The notes beneath the pieces were generated by a model. It was not told where the DNA came from and did no database searches. It saw only the letters and a list, made by a program, of their open reading frames with translations. DNA of 12,165 bases from an uncultured Verrucomicrobiota bacterium (GTDB lineage: Bacteria; Verrucomicrobiota; Verrucomicrobiia; Limisphaerales; JADLHS01): contig CALAYC010000085.1 of the NCBI GenBank assembly GCA_937894935.1, forward strand, positions 1 to 12,165, given 5' to 3'. This document shows positions 1-7,706 of the stretch, piece by piece. The translations under genes were made by a program, and so were the position numbers. How positions within the stretch are numbered: position 1 is the stretch's first letter; each line of letters begins with the position of its first letter.

Positions 1-1134
1 TTCCCGTTCGCGCCGCAATAATTCCTCCCGTTCCACCTCCGCGTTCTTTCGTTCGGTGATGTCCACCAGCATGTTGACGCCGCCGACCACATTCCCATCG
101 CCATCGAACAGCGGAGTCGGATACGGCATCACCCAACGTCGCGTCCCATCCGGACGTTCAATCGCAACCTCCCGATCACGAATCGGCCGTCCCTCTCGCA
201 ACGCCTGCGCCATAGGACATTCTGACGGCGCCATCGGTCGTCCATCCGGATGATATACCTTCCAACTGATGCACCATTGATCTTCGCCCAATTTAGGCGT
301 GCGTCCTGCCACCTCGACCGCGGCAGGGTTGTAATGCGCCAACCACCCCGCGGCGTCCGTCGTGTAAACCGCCGCTGGCAACGCATCAATCATTTCGCGA
401 AACCGCCTTTCGTTTTCACGCAGCGCGCGATCACTCGCCTGAATCTGCGCGAGCATCGCGTTGAACGCGTCCGTCAACGTGCCCAATTCATCCTGTCCTG
501 CTTTGACGGCCCGCACGGAAAAATCTTTTTGCTCGGACACGACTCGTGCTAATCGCGCCAATTGCAACATCGGTTGAGAAATACGGGATTCGAACAGGTT
601 TGACAGAAACAGTGCCAGCACGGCTGAACCTGCCAGCACGAGGAACAGCATGAACACGTAAATGGCCATGCGGTAGTACAGTTGCTCGTATGACGCCGCC
701 AGATACAACGTGCCAACTTGCTTGTCCCGTTGAAAAACTCCTGTGTATAGCGAGAATGTTGTCGCGCCGAATCGCGCTCCATTTTCCGCCGGCGATTCCC
801 GCAATTCTCCCGCCGGCAGATCTTTCGGATAGCGGACGTACAATTTCCCTTCCGCATCGTACAGCGCTGCGACCATCACCTCCGGCTCAAATTGTATTCC
901 CGAAAGAATTTCCTGCGCGAGAGCCGGATCATCAAAAACAAGCGCGGCTGAACTGTTCGCCGCCATTACCTGACTGAGCGCGGTCAGTTTCGTCGCCATT
1001 TCCCGACGGGAATTGCCGAATTGATAGAACAACATCACGATTGCCGCCACCACCAGCACCGAAATGCTGATCAGCAGAATCAAGCTCACCAGCTTGCGGC
1101 GGATAGGAAGGTCTTGAAAACGCATAAACCGCAT
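1..1134 (-). CDS. Membrane sensor protein, CHASE8-like / HAMP / PAS, C-terminus cut by window edge
   Basis: An open frame runs unbroken from an ATG at 1134 to the left edge, giving 378 residues without the C-terminus. Seen: a first membrane segment at about residues 16-37; an extracytoplasmic domain at about 40-155 containing ANSSAALVFDDP, the hallmark stretch of CHASE8-type sensors; a second membrane segment at about 157-179; a HAMP linker at about 180-235 (DELGTLTDAFNAML); a PAS domain at about 242-362 ending in VDITERK; then a charged helix that should lead into an output domain. The output (histidine kinase, GGDEF or other) lies outside the window. The start is 2 bases after the stop of the YfiR-like gene, so translation is probably coupled; a second ATG at 1125 is possible. 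The family senses periplasmic or envelope signals, and the YfiR-like neighbour is a likely partner. The domain order is firm; the ligand is unknown. Confidence 0.9.
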   Translation of the reverse strand, partial: MRFMRFQDLPIRRKLVSLILLISISVLVVAAIVMLFYQFGNSRREMATKLTALSQVMAANSSAALVFDDPALAQEILSGIQFEPEVMVAALYDAEGKLYVRYPKDLPAGELRESPAENGARFGATTFSLYTGVFQRDKQVGTLYLAASYEQLYYRMAIYVFMLFLVLAGSAVLALFLSNLFESRISQPMLQLARLARVVSEQKDFSVRAVKAGQDELGTLTDAFNAMLAQIQASDRALRENERRFREMIDALPAAVYTTDAAGWLAHYNPAAVEVAGRTPKLGEDQWCISWKVYHPDGRPMAPSECPMAQALREGRPIRDREVAIERPDGTRRWVMPYPTPLFDGDGNVVGGVNMLVDITERKNAEVEREELLRRERE

Positions 1135-1136
1135 AA

Positions 1137-1727
1137 CTAATCCGCCCGGCGGGCGACCTCCGCGATTCGCATTAATTTTGCGCTTACCACCAATCCGGCC
1201 GCGCGCGTTGTTTCACTGTTGATTCGCATGCCGATTTTCCCATCGGATTTGGTGTACAATTGCAACGCGCCGCCGGATTCCAGAAAACCCGGTTGATCGG
1301 ACACGGTCATAATCGGCCCCTTCGGCAACTGCGACAGATTCCGCTGCATCAGGCGCGCGTCTGTTTCGGCCACATATAACAAATGGCACGTTTTGATTTC
1401 ACTCGGCCAGGTGTAGCGCTCCACTTTGATCGGTCGGCCCTGAACCCGCTCATCACGCACCACTTCGTCAAGCACATGTCGGAACGGATCCGGCCCCAGC
1501 ACACCGATGACAAACGGCGCATTGGTCGTTTCAAACGTGTTCGTCGGCCATTCCACAAATTGCGCCAGGTTGAACAGCAATACCGCTTTAATTTGAAACT
1601 CCCGCGAACTCTGCCCATACACAGACGGAGTTGCTCCACTCCACAGCAATGCCACCAGAAGCAGGCTCGTCGCCTGCTTCGATACGGCGCCCACCGGGGC
1701 GCAAAAACATGGAGTCAGAATCGCCAT
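1137..1727 (-). CDS. YfiR-family (DUF4154) periplasmic protein
   Basis: This 196-residue protein has a signal-peptide-like start (hydrophobic core about residues 20-32, likely cleavage near VYGQ at 36-39). The mature part carries the YfiR pattern: KAVLLFNLAQFVEWP (48-61), GVLGPDPF (75-82), VQGRPIKV (95-102), TCHLLYV (113-119), TVSDQPGF (141-148), GGALQLY and the C-terminal AAGLVVSAKLMRIA. In Pseudomonas, YfiR is a periplasmic repressor that binds the sensor part of the diguanylate cyclase YfiN. Here the gene sits between a TonB receptor (13-base overlap) and a CHASE8-HAMP-PAS sensor (2-base gap), so a role as a periplasmic adaptor or repressor of that sensor is a reasonable inference. The mature part has only one cysteine (Cys114), so it cannot form the intramolecular disulfides described for Pseudomonas YfiR. 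A GGAAA motif precedes the ATG. An internal GTG at codon 12 would give a more ordinary signal peptide. Confidence 0.88.
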   Translation of the reverse strand: MAILTPCFCAPVGAVSKQATSLLLVALLWSGATPSVYGQSSREFQIKAVLLFNLAQFVEWPTNTFETTNAPFVIGVLGPDPFRHVLDEVVRDERVQGRPIKVERYTWPSEIKTCHLLYVAETDARLMQRNLSQLPKGPIMTVSDQPGFLESGGALQLYTKSDGKIGMRINSETTRAAGLVVSAKLMRIAEVARRAD

Positions 1728-3652
1728 GTAATGTTTCCATAAACGGCTCGCGGCATTTCGCGATTGCCGAATTCACGATGGCTTGGCTCGGTCAGATTGT
1801 GACCAATCACCGAGATTTCAAAATTTTTGTATTCCCACGAGAGTCGCGTCGAGAGACTGAAATAGGCTGGCACAACCGGAGACGAAAGTTCACTGATCCA
1901 CCGGCCGGTGACATCGAATCCGAAATTACCCGGCAGATCTAAAATGGATTGAAAAGTGAACTGATGCTTCGGGTCGTTGCCTTCGCGCGCACTGGCATTC
2001 ACGCCTAACCCGCCGTTCACATCGAGGTCCTTGCTGAGATAGTTATAGCCAAATCGCCAGCGCCACCACTCGAACGGATGATAATTCACCGCCACCTCCA
2101 CGCCGTAAATCGTCCCCTCAAAATGATTGGCGATGATGAAATTGTTCGGCGTCGGCTCGTCCAGACTCCGCAGATCGCTGTAATCGTTGTAGTAGGTCGC
2201 AATGGAAATCGCCAGCGATTCAAACGGGTGCACGCGATAACCCAGCTCGTAAGACATCACGCGCTCGGAATCGAACCCCGGCCCGCCCGCGAGATTCGGA
2301 GTGCCCGGCGCAACCGGTGGTGGCGGCGTGTAGAATTCGACATCAATGCGACTGGGCGTACGCACGGACCGCGAAATCGCTCCCCAAATGGTTTGCCGCG
2401 CCGTCAGCGTCCAGGCGAGTCGCACGCTCGGTTGATATTCAAAGCCGGAATAATCGTTATGCTCCAGCTTCGTACCGAGGGTGAGTTTCAGTTTATCTTC
2501 AACCAGCGTGATTTCGTCCTGCCCGAATGCGGTGAACAAACGTAGTGTTTTGTTTGCCGGCAGAAACGCGAGGACGCCCTGATTGCGAATGCGATCCTGA
2601 AGATATCGAAATCCGCCGCCCCAGGTGATGCTTTGTCGTTCGCCCAGCGGAAACCGATGTTGCACATCGAGATCGTAGGTCTTGAGGTCTTTCGCAAACG
2701 AACCCGCCATGTTGCGCGAAACACGATCGAAATACATCTGCACGCGTACATCGGATTCATCGTTGAAGGAATGCGTCCACCGCCCCAACACATTCTGACC
2801 GTTCAATCCCGAATCATTCCCCGGCCCATCCAATTCGCCGCCATAAAAATCCCCCTGCAACGTCAGCACATCCTTTTGCGCCGGCTCCCAATCTACGCGA
2901 AAACCGCCTTGATTCATATTCCAGCGATCCGCCGCATCCACGCCGCTCGGCAATCTGCTGTTGTTGAAATCAAATCGCTGCGCATAGACGCGATAAAACA
3001 GATTCGAACCGTTACCCGCTCCGTATCGCACCGCGCCAAAATCCTGGAGAAACGAACCACCGCCGCCCGACGCGTACAAACCCTGCGTATCTTTGGCGCT
3101 CTTGGTGATGACATTGATAACGCCATTGACCGCGTTCGCGCCCCACAGCGTTCCGCCCGGACCGCTCACGACTTCGATTCGATCCACATCCTCAAGCAAA
3201 ACGTTTTGCGTGTCCCAGAACACCCCGGCGTAGAGCGGCGTGTAAACCGTGCGCCCATCAATCAGCACGAGCATTTTGTTCGCGAGTTCATTGTTAAACC
3301 CGCGCGCGCTGATGGCCCACGACGACGACGATGCGCGAGCAACCGCAAGATTCGACGCCAACCGCAACGCTTCCGGCAGCGTGGTCGCAGACGAGCGCCG
3401 GATCTCCTCCGCGCCGATCACCTGAATCGCCGCCGCCGTATTCGAAACGTGCTGTTCGCTTCGCGACACAGTAACGACCTGCTGATCCAGAAGTTCATCC
3501 AGTGACATGGTCTTGTAACGGCGAATCGATTCCCGGGCATCAAGCGGCAACCGCTCCGTCGCGGCGACAGAAACAACGGCGACGGACAAAATGCCCGCTA
3601 AACAAAAACGTTCCACCACGCGGAGCAATCCCCGCGTGCGGCGATGTTGCAT
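1715..3652 (-). CDS. TonB-dependent outer-membrane receptor
   Basis: A 645-residue protein from the preferred ATG at 3652. Seen: an Arg-rich n-region and hydrophobic segment (about 17-31) forming a signal peptide; a pre-plug stretch MSLDELLDQQVVTVSR (49-64); a plug domain to about 190 with SWAISARGFN, VLIDGRTVYTPLYAG, and RIEVVSGPGGTLWGANAVNG; then a beta-barrel ending in the aromatic residues WRF, the usual outer-membrane assembly signal. The frame stays open to an ATG at 3766, which would add 38 mostly polar residues before the signal peptide. That extension looks non-coding, and GGGA lies just ahead of 3652, so the shorter form is preferred. Members take up ligands with energy from TonB/ExbBD or act as signal-linked receptors. 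The ligand is not evident. It is the first gene of a set with the YfiR-like and sensor genes, overlapping the former by 13 bases. TonB-type identity is certain; transport versus signalling role is inference. Confidence 0.93.
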   Translation of the reverse strand: MQHRRTRGLLRVVERFCLAGILSVAVVSVAATERLPLDARESIRRYKTMSLDELLDQQVVTVSRSEQHVSNTAAAIQVIGAEEIRRSSATTLPEALRLASNLAVARASSSSWAISARGFNNELANKMLVLIDGRTVYTPLYAGVFWDTQNVLLEDVDRIEVVSGPGGTLWGANAVNGVINVITKSAKDTQGLYASGGGGSFLQDFGAVRYGAGNGSNLFYRVYAQRFDFNNSRLPSGVDAADRWNMNQGGFRVDWEPAQKDVLTLQGDFYGGELDGPGNDSGLNGQNVLGRWTHSFNDESDVRVQMYFDRVSRNMAGSFAKDLKTYDLDVQHRFPLGERQSITWGGGFRYLQDRIRNQGVLAFLPANKTLRLFTAFGQDEITLVEDKLKLTLGTKLEHNDYSGFEYQPSVRLAWTLTARQTIWGAISRSVRTPSRIDVEFYTPPPPVAPGTPNLAGGPGFDSERVMSYELGYRVHPFESLAISIATYYNDYSDLRSLDEPTPNNFIIANHFEGTIYGVEVAVNYHPFEWWRWRFGYNYLSKDLDVNGGLGVNASAREGNDPKHQFTFQSILDLPGNFGFDVTGRWISELSSPVVPAYFSLSTRLSWEYKNFEISVIGHNLTEPSHREFGNREMPRAVYGNITWRF

Positions 3653-4258
3653 TTCCCGCTGCGGAACTTTTGAGAAAAACACCGCTCGACGCTCAGGCCG
3701 ATGCTCGGTGATTTTCTGATTAGACGGTTCAACGCCGTCGCCCGCGCGCAACATGAGACGACGCATCTTCTATCTTCGCACCGCCGACAAGGAAATTCTT
3801 AGCGCCACACAATTGCGATTTTCTGGAAAGTCATTCAGATGCGACAACGCGGAATTACACGCCGAATTTTTCAACGCAGTTTCATCATATGAAGATGCGA
3901 TTTCGCCCTGCAAAATCAGGCGTTTTAAACCTTTGGCACATCACACAAACTCGCCCCGAAATGATGGTTCTGATGTCAACTAAGAAATTTTCTGAGGCGG
4001 CATCAGTGATTTGCTGTAGTCAAATCAGACCGCGTCAGGTTGGGGTCTTTTTGCCAAATAATTGGGGCACACGAGCCGTTTAAGCCGCCGACTTTCCGCC
4101 GTAGTCTGGCCGGCATCAGGTATGAACGATTTGAATCACCCACCGTTAAAATTGAGCGCACTCAGAACATCGCTGTGGATGCTCGACTCAGCCGAACATC
4201 ATTTCTGCAACGCGAACGAAATTTTTCTCAGCGCAAAATCCGGCACTCAGGAGGAAAA
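3653..4258. other. Long region with no convincing gene, between divergent genes
   Basis: About 600 bases lie between the receptor start and the small plus-strand gene at 4259. Short frames here (for example plus 3753-3983 and 3889-4083) have no recognisable protein character and no ribosome site. One clear inverted repeat is seen: TGATTTG (4007-4013) and CAAATCA (4021-4027) around a 7-base loop, with flanking GCGG and CCGC that could extend it across an internal loop. No T-run follows, so it is not a standard terminator. The region must hold promoters for both flanking units. Otherwise nothing identifiable is seen. Confidence 0.5.
3884..3913 (-). promoter_or_regulatory. Weak candidate promoter for the receptor gene set
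   Basis: Read on the minus strand, TTGCAG (3913-3908) and TATGAT (3889-3884) are separated by 18 bases, a sigma-70-like layout pointing towards the TonB receptor. The -10 hexamer differs from consensus at one base, while the -35 matches at only three. It would leave a leader of about 230 bases. Chance matches of this quality are common. Confidence 0.2.
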
Positions 4259-4471
4259 ATGATTCGCGGCTTCCAAGACTTTTTCATCAACGCGAGTAGA
4301 TTGGTCTTTATGAAGACCAACGACCGACCGAAGCCGTCCAAAAAGGAGGAGCCACCGCGCGAAGAAGAGCGACCTTCCGAGAAGCGTCTGGCTGCGCCAC
4401 GCAAACCGCGCACCCGCGTCACCATTGCTCCCAGTACCAGTCCCGGACCTGACGTCCGCATCGGACCTTAA
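4259..4471 (+). CDS. Small charged, proline-rich protein of unknown function
   Basis: A 70-residue frame starts at the ATG at 4259, preceded by AGGAGG at 4249-4254 with a 4-base spacer, one of the best ribosome sites in the window. The frame is open further upstream (to 4040), but that part lacks a ribosome site, so 4259 is chosen. The first 18 residues are fairly hydrophobic (MIRGFQDFFINASRLVFM). The rest is rich in Lys, Arg, Glu and Pro (KKEEPPREEERP, then RKPRTRV) and looks disordered. There is no signal peptide, domain or metal motif that I recognise. It lies 66 bases ahead of the VTT membrane protein on the same strand, so the two may share a transcript. Evidence for translation is the ribosome site only; function is not known. 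Confidence 0.55.
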   Translation: MIRGFQDFFINASRLVFMKTNDRPKPSKKEEPPREEERPSEKRLAAPRKPRTRVTIAPSTSPGPDVRIGP

Positions 4472-4537
4472 ACACTCACTTGATGCAGTCACATCGACGA
4501 ATGCTGAGCGTCGCATCGCGAGGTGAGCTTTTCCTGT

Positions 4538-5221
4538 ATGACCGAGAATACTGCGAACAAGAACAGTAACGAAATGGTTTTCTGGCTCGCGACTGTGACT
4601 GGAATTGTTTGCCTCGCGCTACTCATGTGGCTCGTAGATTTGAAATGGCTGCACGGAAAAGCGCAGGATTTACCCGGCAGTCTCGTCCTGTTACTCACCA
4701 TTGTGCTGCCGTTGTTCGGTGTCCCCGTGAGTTTTCTCTTCGCGCTGATGGGCGCAAAATTTGGCCACCTCGGCGGCGTTATGTTTACCGCCTTGGCGAT
4801 CGCGCTACATCTACTCGGCTCGTGGTGGATCGCTCATAGCTGGCTGAAACATCCTTTGGAAACTCTGGTCCGCAAAACCGGTCGTACCATCCCGACTATT
4901 CCGCCGGAAGAAGCTGTGCCCGTTTGTCTGCTGGTCGCACTGGTGCCGGGCGTGTCTTATACGTTGAAGAATTATCTGCTCGTTCTCGGCAACGTCCGCT
5001 TCAAACCTTTTTTCTGGACGTTGCTCCCGGCTCACATGATTCACGCCACACTGGCGATTTTCTTCGGCGATTTCACCGGCGCAATGACCACGCCGAAAAT
5101 CATTTTTCTTTCCGTTTATGCTCTGCTGCTGATTGGTCTTGGGCACTATGTCGTGCGACGATTGAAACGTCGCAAAAATCAACGCGAAGAAAATCCTCAA
5201 CTCGCGTCTGATCCGGTTTGA
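4538..5221 (+). CDS. VTT-domain (DedA / TVP38-TMEM64-like) inner-membrane protein
   Basis: A 227-residue membrane protein from the ATG at 4538. A GTG at 4523 is in frame but lies inside the probable ribosome site (GAGGTGA, 4520-4526), so the ATG is preferred. Hydrophobic segments lie at about residues 14-34, 47-72, 80-100, 125-150, 158-177 and 187-206. The VTT hallmarks are LPLFGVPVSFLFALMGAKFG (58-77), with its Pro and Gly pattern, and VPGVSYTLKNYLLVLGNV (136-153). The C-terminus is basic (VVRRLKRRK), consistent with a cytoplasmic tail. VTT proteins sit in the inner membrane; DedA members have been linked to lipid-carrier and phospholipid translocation and envelope homeostasis. It is convergent with the phosphodiesterase fusion gene, 55 bases apart. 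Family membership is well supported; the transported lipid is not known. Confidence 0.85.
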   Translation: MTENTANKNSNEMVFWLATVTGIVCLALLMWLVDLKWLHGKAQDLPGSLVLLLTIVLPLFGVPVSFLFALMGAKFGHLGGVMFTALAIALHLLGSWWIAHSWLKHPLETLVRKTGRTIPTIPPEEAVPVCLLVALVPGVSYTLKNYLLVLGNVRFKPFFWTLLPAHMIHATLAIFFGDFTGAMTTPKIIFLSVYALLLIGLGHYVVRRLKRRKNQREENPQLASDPV

Positions 5222-5276
5222 ATAATTCTTCGTAGAGCTGCCGCCCCCTCGTCCCGAACAATTTTTTCACCGCAAC
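5222..5276. other. Short convergent intergenic gap, no clear terminator
   Basis: Two genes converge on these 55 bases. A run of six T (about 5262-5267) is present on the plus strand, but I see no GC stem directly before it, and no stem plus T-run in the other direction. Factor-independent termination is therefore not supported for either gene. Confidence 0.4.
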
Positions 5277-7706
5277 TCAAGCCGCAGCGAGCGACTCCGC
5301 ATTTACGTTCTCTTCGGCTTGAAAGGTCAAATCCACGATCAGCGGCAAGTGATCAGACGCCACGCGCGTGAGTTGATTTCGCGGCACGCGAACGTTCTTC
5401 GGATGAAAATGGCGCGAGACAAAAATGTGATCGATGCGCACCATCGGTCGCAGCGTGCTGAAAGTATTCATCGGCGCAACCTCCAGCGTATCGCCCTGAA
5501 CATCCCGCAACCGCCGCGTCAAAGCGCGATACGGTTGACTGCGCGGAAACATGTTGAAGTCTCCGCATAAAATCAGCGGCTCGTCTTCGGAAATGCTACC
5601 AATCCAATTGCGATCCAACAAATCTGCCGCCTGTTCGCGCCGTTCGCTGCGGCGCAAACCAAAATGCGTGTTCATCAGATTCAGTTTCATTCCATCAATT
5701 TCCACCTGAACCCACAACGCGCCTCGCGGTTGTACGCGCGGCGATTGTTTACCGCTCCGCAAAATATCAGTGCGAATGATTTTCAGCGGAAAATGGCTCA
5801 GCAACGCGTGACCGTATTGTTCCCCGCCCGCCACCACCGTTGGACAAAACGCCACATGCATTCCCAGTTCCTCAGCGATGAGCTTCGGTTGGTCGTGTCG
5901 TTGTGAACGGACGCGACCGAGATCCAGTTCCTGCAATGCGACAAGATCAGGATTGTAACGACTGATGACATTGGCGATGCGACGCGGTGACGTCCGTCCA
6001 TCCATACCCAGACAACTGTGAACGTTGTAAGTCATCACGCGCAACTCACGCACCGATGGACGCGTGCGCGTGCGACGTAACGAAATCCGTTCTAGCCCGA
6101 GATAATGGCGAACCGCCGCGCGAAGATCCACTGGCCGCAAATACTCGGTCACGTGATCGGGCAAGCGCGTCAGTTCCGGAATCAACACAAATCCTTGAGT
6201 CTCCTCCGGCCCGGGACCGGCGTGCGCACCGCGCTCATTCGCAAAACTCAATGGCGGCGATTCCGGCGACCAGCCGAGCAACACCAGATCGCCACCGCAC
6301 TTATGGTGACACAACGCCGCGAGATCCTGTGCCAACTCCCGTTGAATGGCTGGAGGATGCGGTAGATTCTCCGGCAGTTCTTCCGGAAGCCGCACACTGC
6401 CACTCGTATAAATCCATTCGGCCTCGTTCGGTCCGGTCGCGAGCAATACGCTCGGCACCCCGCCGTTGCGAACCAATCGCAACGCCACCTCACGCCGTCG
6501 CTCCGCTGCGAGTTGATCGCGAAAATACACATGCCCCACCGGTCCGAACGCCGCCACGGTGAATGATGCTTCGGAAAACTGCGTCAGCATCTCGCTCTGC
6601 AAACGGCGATTCACCTGACGCGGATTACTGCGCTCGCCCGTCATTCGCGCATGCGCCGCGCGATCGCGTCGTTTTCGTTTTGCTTCGGACTGAACCGTCT
6701 GATTCAGCGCCTCGGCAATCGTCTGCTCCAGGCTCTTTCCCTGAACTTCATCAAAAATTTGGGCGCTCTCCTGACCGTGATCGGAAAAAATCCACACCTG
6801 ATAATCGCGCCGCGCCGAACGATGCGCGGCGCGATAGATATTTTTAATCGCGCGATCAATCCCTTTCAGACTCCAGTGCGCGAATTGCGACGACGGCCCG
6901 CGCCGATGCGCCTGCTCATCGTAACCGAGAAAATTGAGGTGAATAATCGGCAAGCCGCGCGCCGCATCAATTTTCGCGCCGATGGTCATCACCTCCCGCA
7001 AACCGATACAGATGAACACGCGCTTCATCACGAGCTTGAATTCCTCCCAGAGATTTTCCCCGCGCGCCACGCCGCGAAACAGATCTCCAAATGCAATGAA
7101 CGCTTCAACCACCAGCAGACCGAGAGTTTTCAGCAACGTAGGAAAATGAAAGATCGGAAACGTCAACACGCGAACAAGCGGACGCGTTCGCATTAAATCT
7201 CGAAGCGACAGCGCTGCCGCGCAAAAATGCGTTTCGGCCTCGTCCGCTCCGCCGGAATAGATGTTCGACCACGAACTGCCACCGCGAAGCAAACCGGTTT
7301 CGCATTTTTTTTGCAATGAATCCTCCACATCACGCGCGCATTCCGCGTTGAACATGGTCATAACGCGCCGGGCGTCCCGTTCAAAATAGCTGAACGCCGG
7401 CACAGCGCAGCGTTCACCGTAAAATAATTCCGCCTGCACCGCCGGCGTGCTCGCAGGCAGCCCCGGATAAAATGTTCGCGTGTGATAATGTTGGTCGTGT
7501 AACAACCGCTCGAGAAATGGCAACCGCCCCCGTTCCATCGCGCGTTCCATCTGTTGGCGCGAGAGCCCATCAATTTGAATCAACACCAACCCCGGATCGA
7601 GCGCCGTGCCTTTTGACACCGGCAAACCCAGAACACGAATGGCCCATTCACTCCGGCTGACCTGACGGCGCAATGAGCGGAAGAAATGTTCAACGCGCTG
7701 AATCAT
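5277..7706 (-). CDS. Two-domain enzyme: alkaline-phosphatase-superfamily phosphodiesterase fused to EEP-family hydrolase
   Basis: The 809 residues hold two unrelated metal-dependent phosphoesterase folds. The N-terminal half (about 38-540) has the AlkP/type I phosphodiesterase pattern: QIDG (44-47, metal Asp46), GLPASTP (82-88, Ser86/Thr87 as candidate nucleophile), YDEQAH with Asp263 and His267, FSDHG (307-311), and GAHAGPGPEE with His495. A hydrophobic stretch at about 178-210 and an Arg/Lys-rich insert at about 342-370 interrupt it. The C-terminal part (about 553-795) is a complete EEP domain: TYNVH (Asn561), LQELD (Glu593), NTHFG (His681), GDFN (715-718), RIDHIF (Asp759) and SDHLPL (Asp785, His786). 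No signal peptide is seen, so it is probably cytoplasmic or membrane-associated. Its ATG overlaps the glycosyltransferase stop by 4 bases. Both active sites look intact; the substrate is unknown, with phospholipid or glycolipid head groups the context-based guess. Confidence 0.9.
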   Translation of the reverse strand: MIQRVEHFFRSLRRQVSRSEWAIRVLGLPVSKGTALDPGLVLIQIDGLSRQQMERAMERGRLPFLERLLHDQHYHTRTFYPGLPASTPAVQAELFYGERCAVPAFSYFERDARRVMTMFNAECARDVEDSLQKKCETGLLRGGSSWSNIYSGGADEAETHFCAAALSLRDLMRTRPLVRVLTFPIFHFPTLLKTLGLLVVEAFIAFGDLFRGVARGENLWEEFKLVMKRVFICIGLREVMTIGAKIDAARGLPIIHLNFLGYDEQAHRRGPSSQFAHWSLKGIDRAIKNIYRAAHRSARRDYQVWIFSDHGQESAQIFDEVQGKSLEQTIAEALNQTVQSEAKRKRRDRAAHARMTGERSNPRQVNRRLQSEMLTQFSEASFTVAAFGPVGHVYFRDQLAAERRREVALRLVRNGGVPSVLLATGPNEAEWIYTSGSVRLPEELPENLPHPPAIQRELAQDLAALCHHKCGGDLVLLGWSPESPPLSFANERGAHAGPGPEETQGFVLIPELTRLPDHVTEYLRPVDLRAAVRHYLGLERISLRRTRTRPSVRELRVMTYNVHSCLGMDGRTSPRRIANVISRYNPDLVALQELDLGRVRSQRHDQPKLIAEELGMHVAFCPTVVAGGEQYGHALLSHFPLKIIRTDILRSGKQSPRVQPRGALWVQVEIDGMKLNLMNTHFGLRRSERREQAADLLDRNWIGSISEDEPLILCGDFNMFPRSQPYRALTRRLRDVQGDTLEVAPMNTFSTLRPMVRIDHIFVSRHFHPKNVRVPRNQLTRVASDHLPLIVDLTFQAEENVNAESLAAA

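Noticed and set aside
2633..3505. 290-codon plus-strand frame opposite the TonB receptor
   Set aside because: Arg/Ile/His-rich, without motifs, and wholly antisense to the plug and barrel coding sequence.
3936..3951. TTGGCACA-type match to a sigma-54 -24 element
   Set aside because: No TTGC-type -12 element at the required spacing.
3753..4083. Short plus-strand frames upstream of the receptor
   Set aside because: No ribosome site and no coherent protein character; they also overlap each other in different frames.
4495..4513. CGACG/CGTCG stem between the small protein and the VTT gene as a terminator
   Set aside because: The stem is only 5 bases with a 9-base loop, and no T-run follows it.
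5262..5267. T-run as a terminator of the VTT gene
   Set aside because: No GC-rich stem directly upstream.
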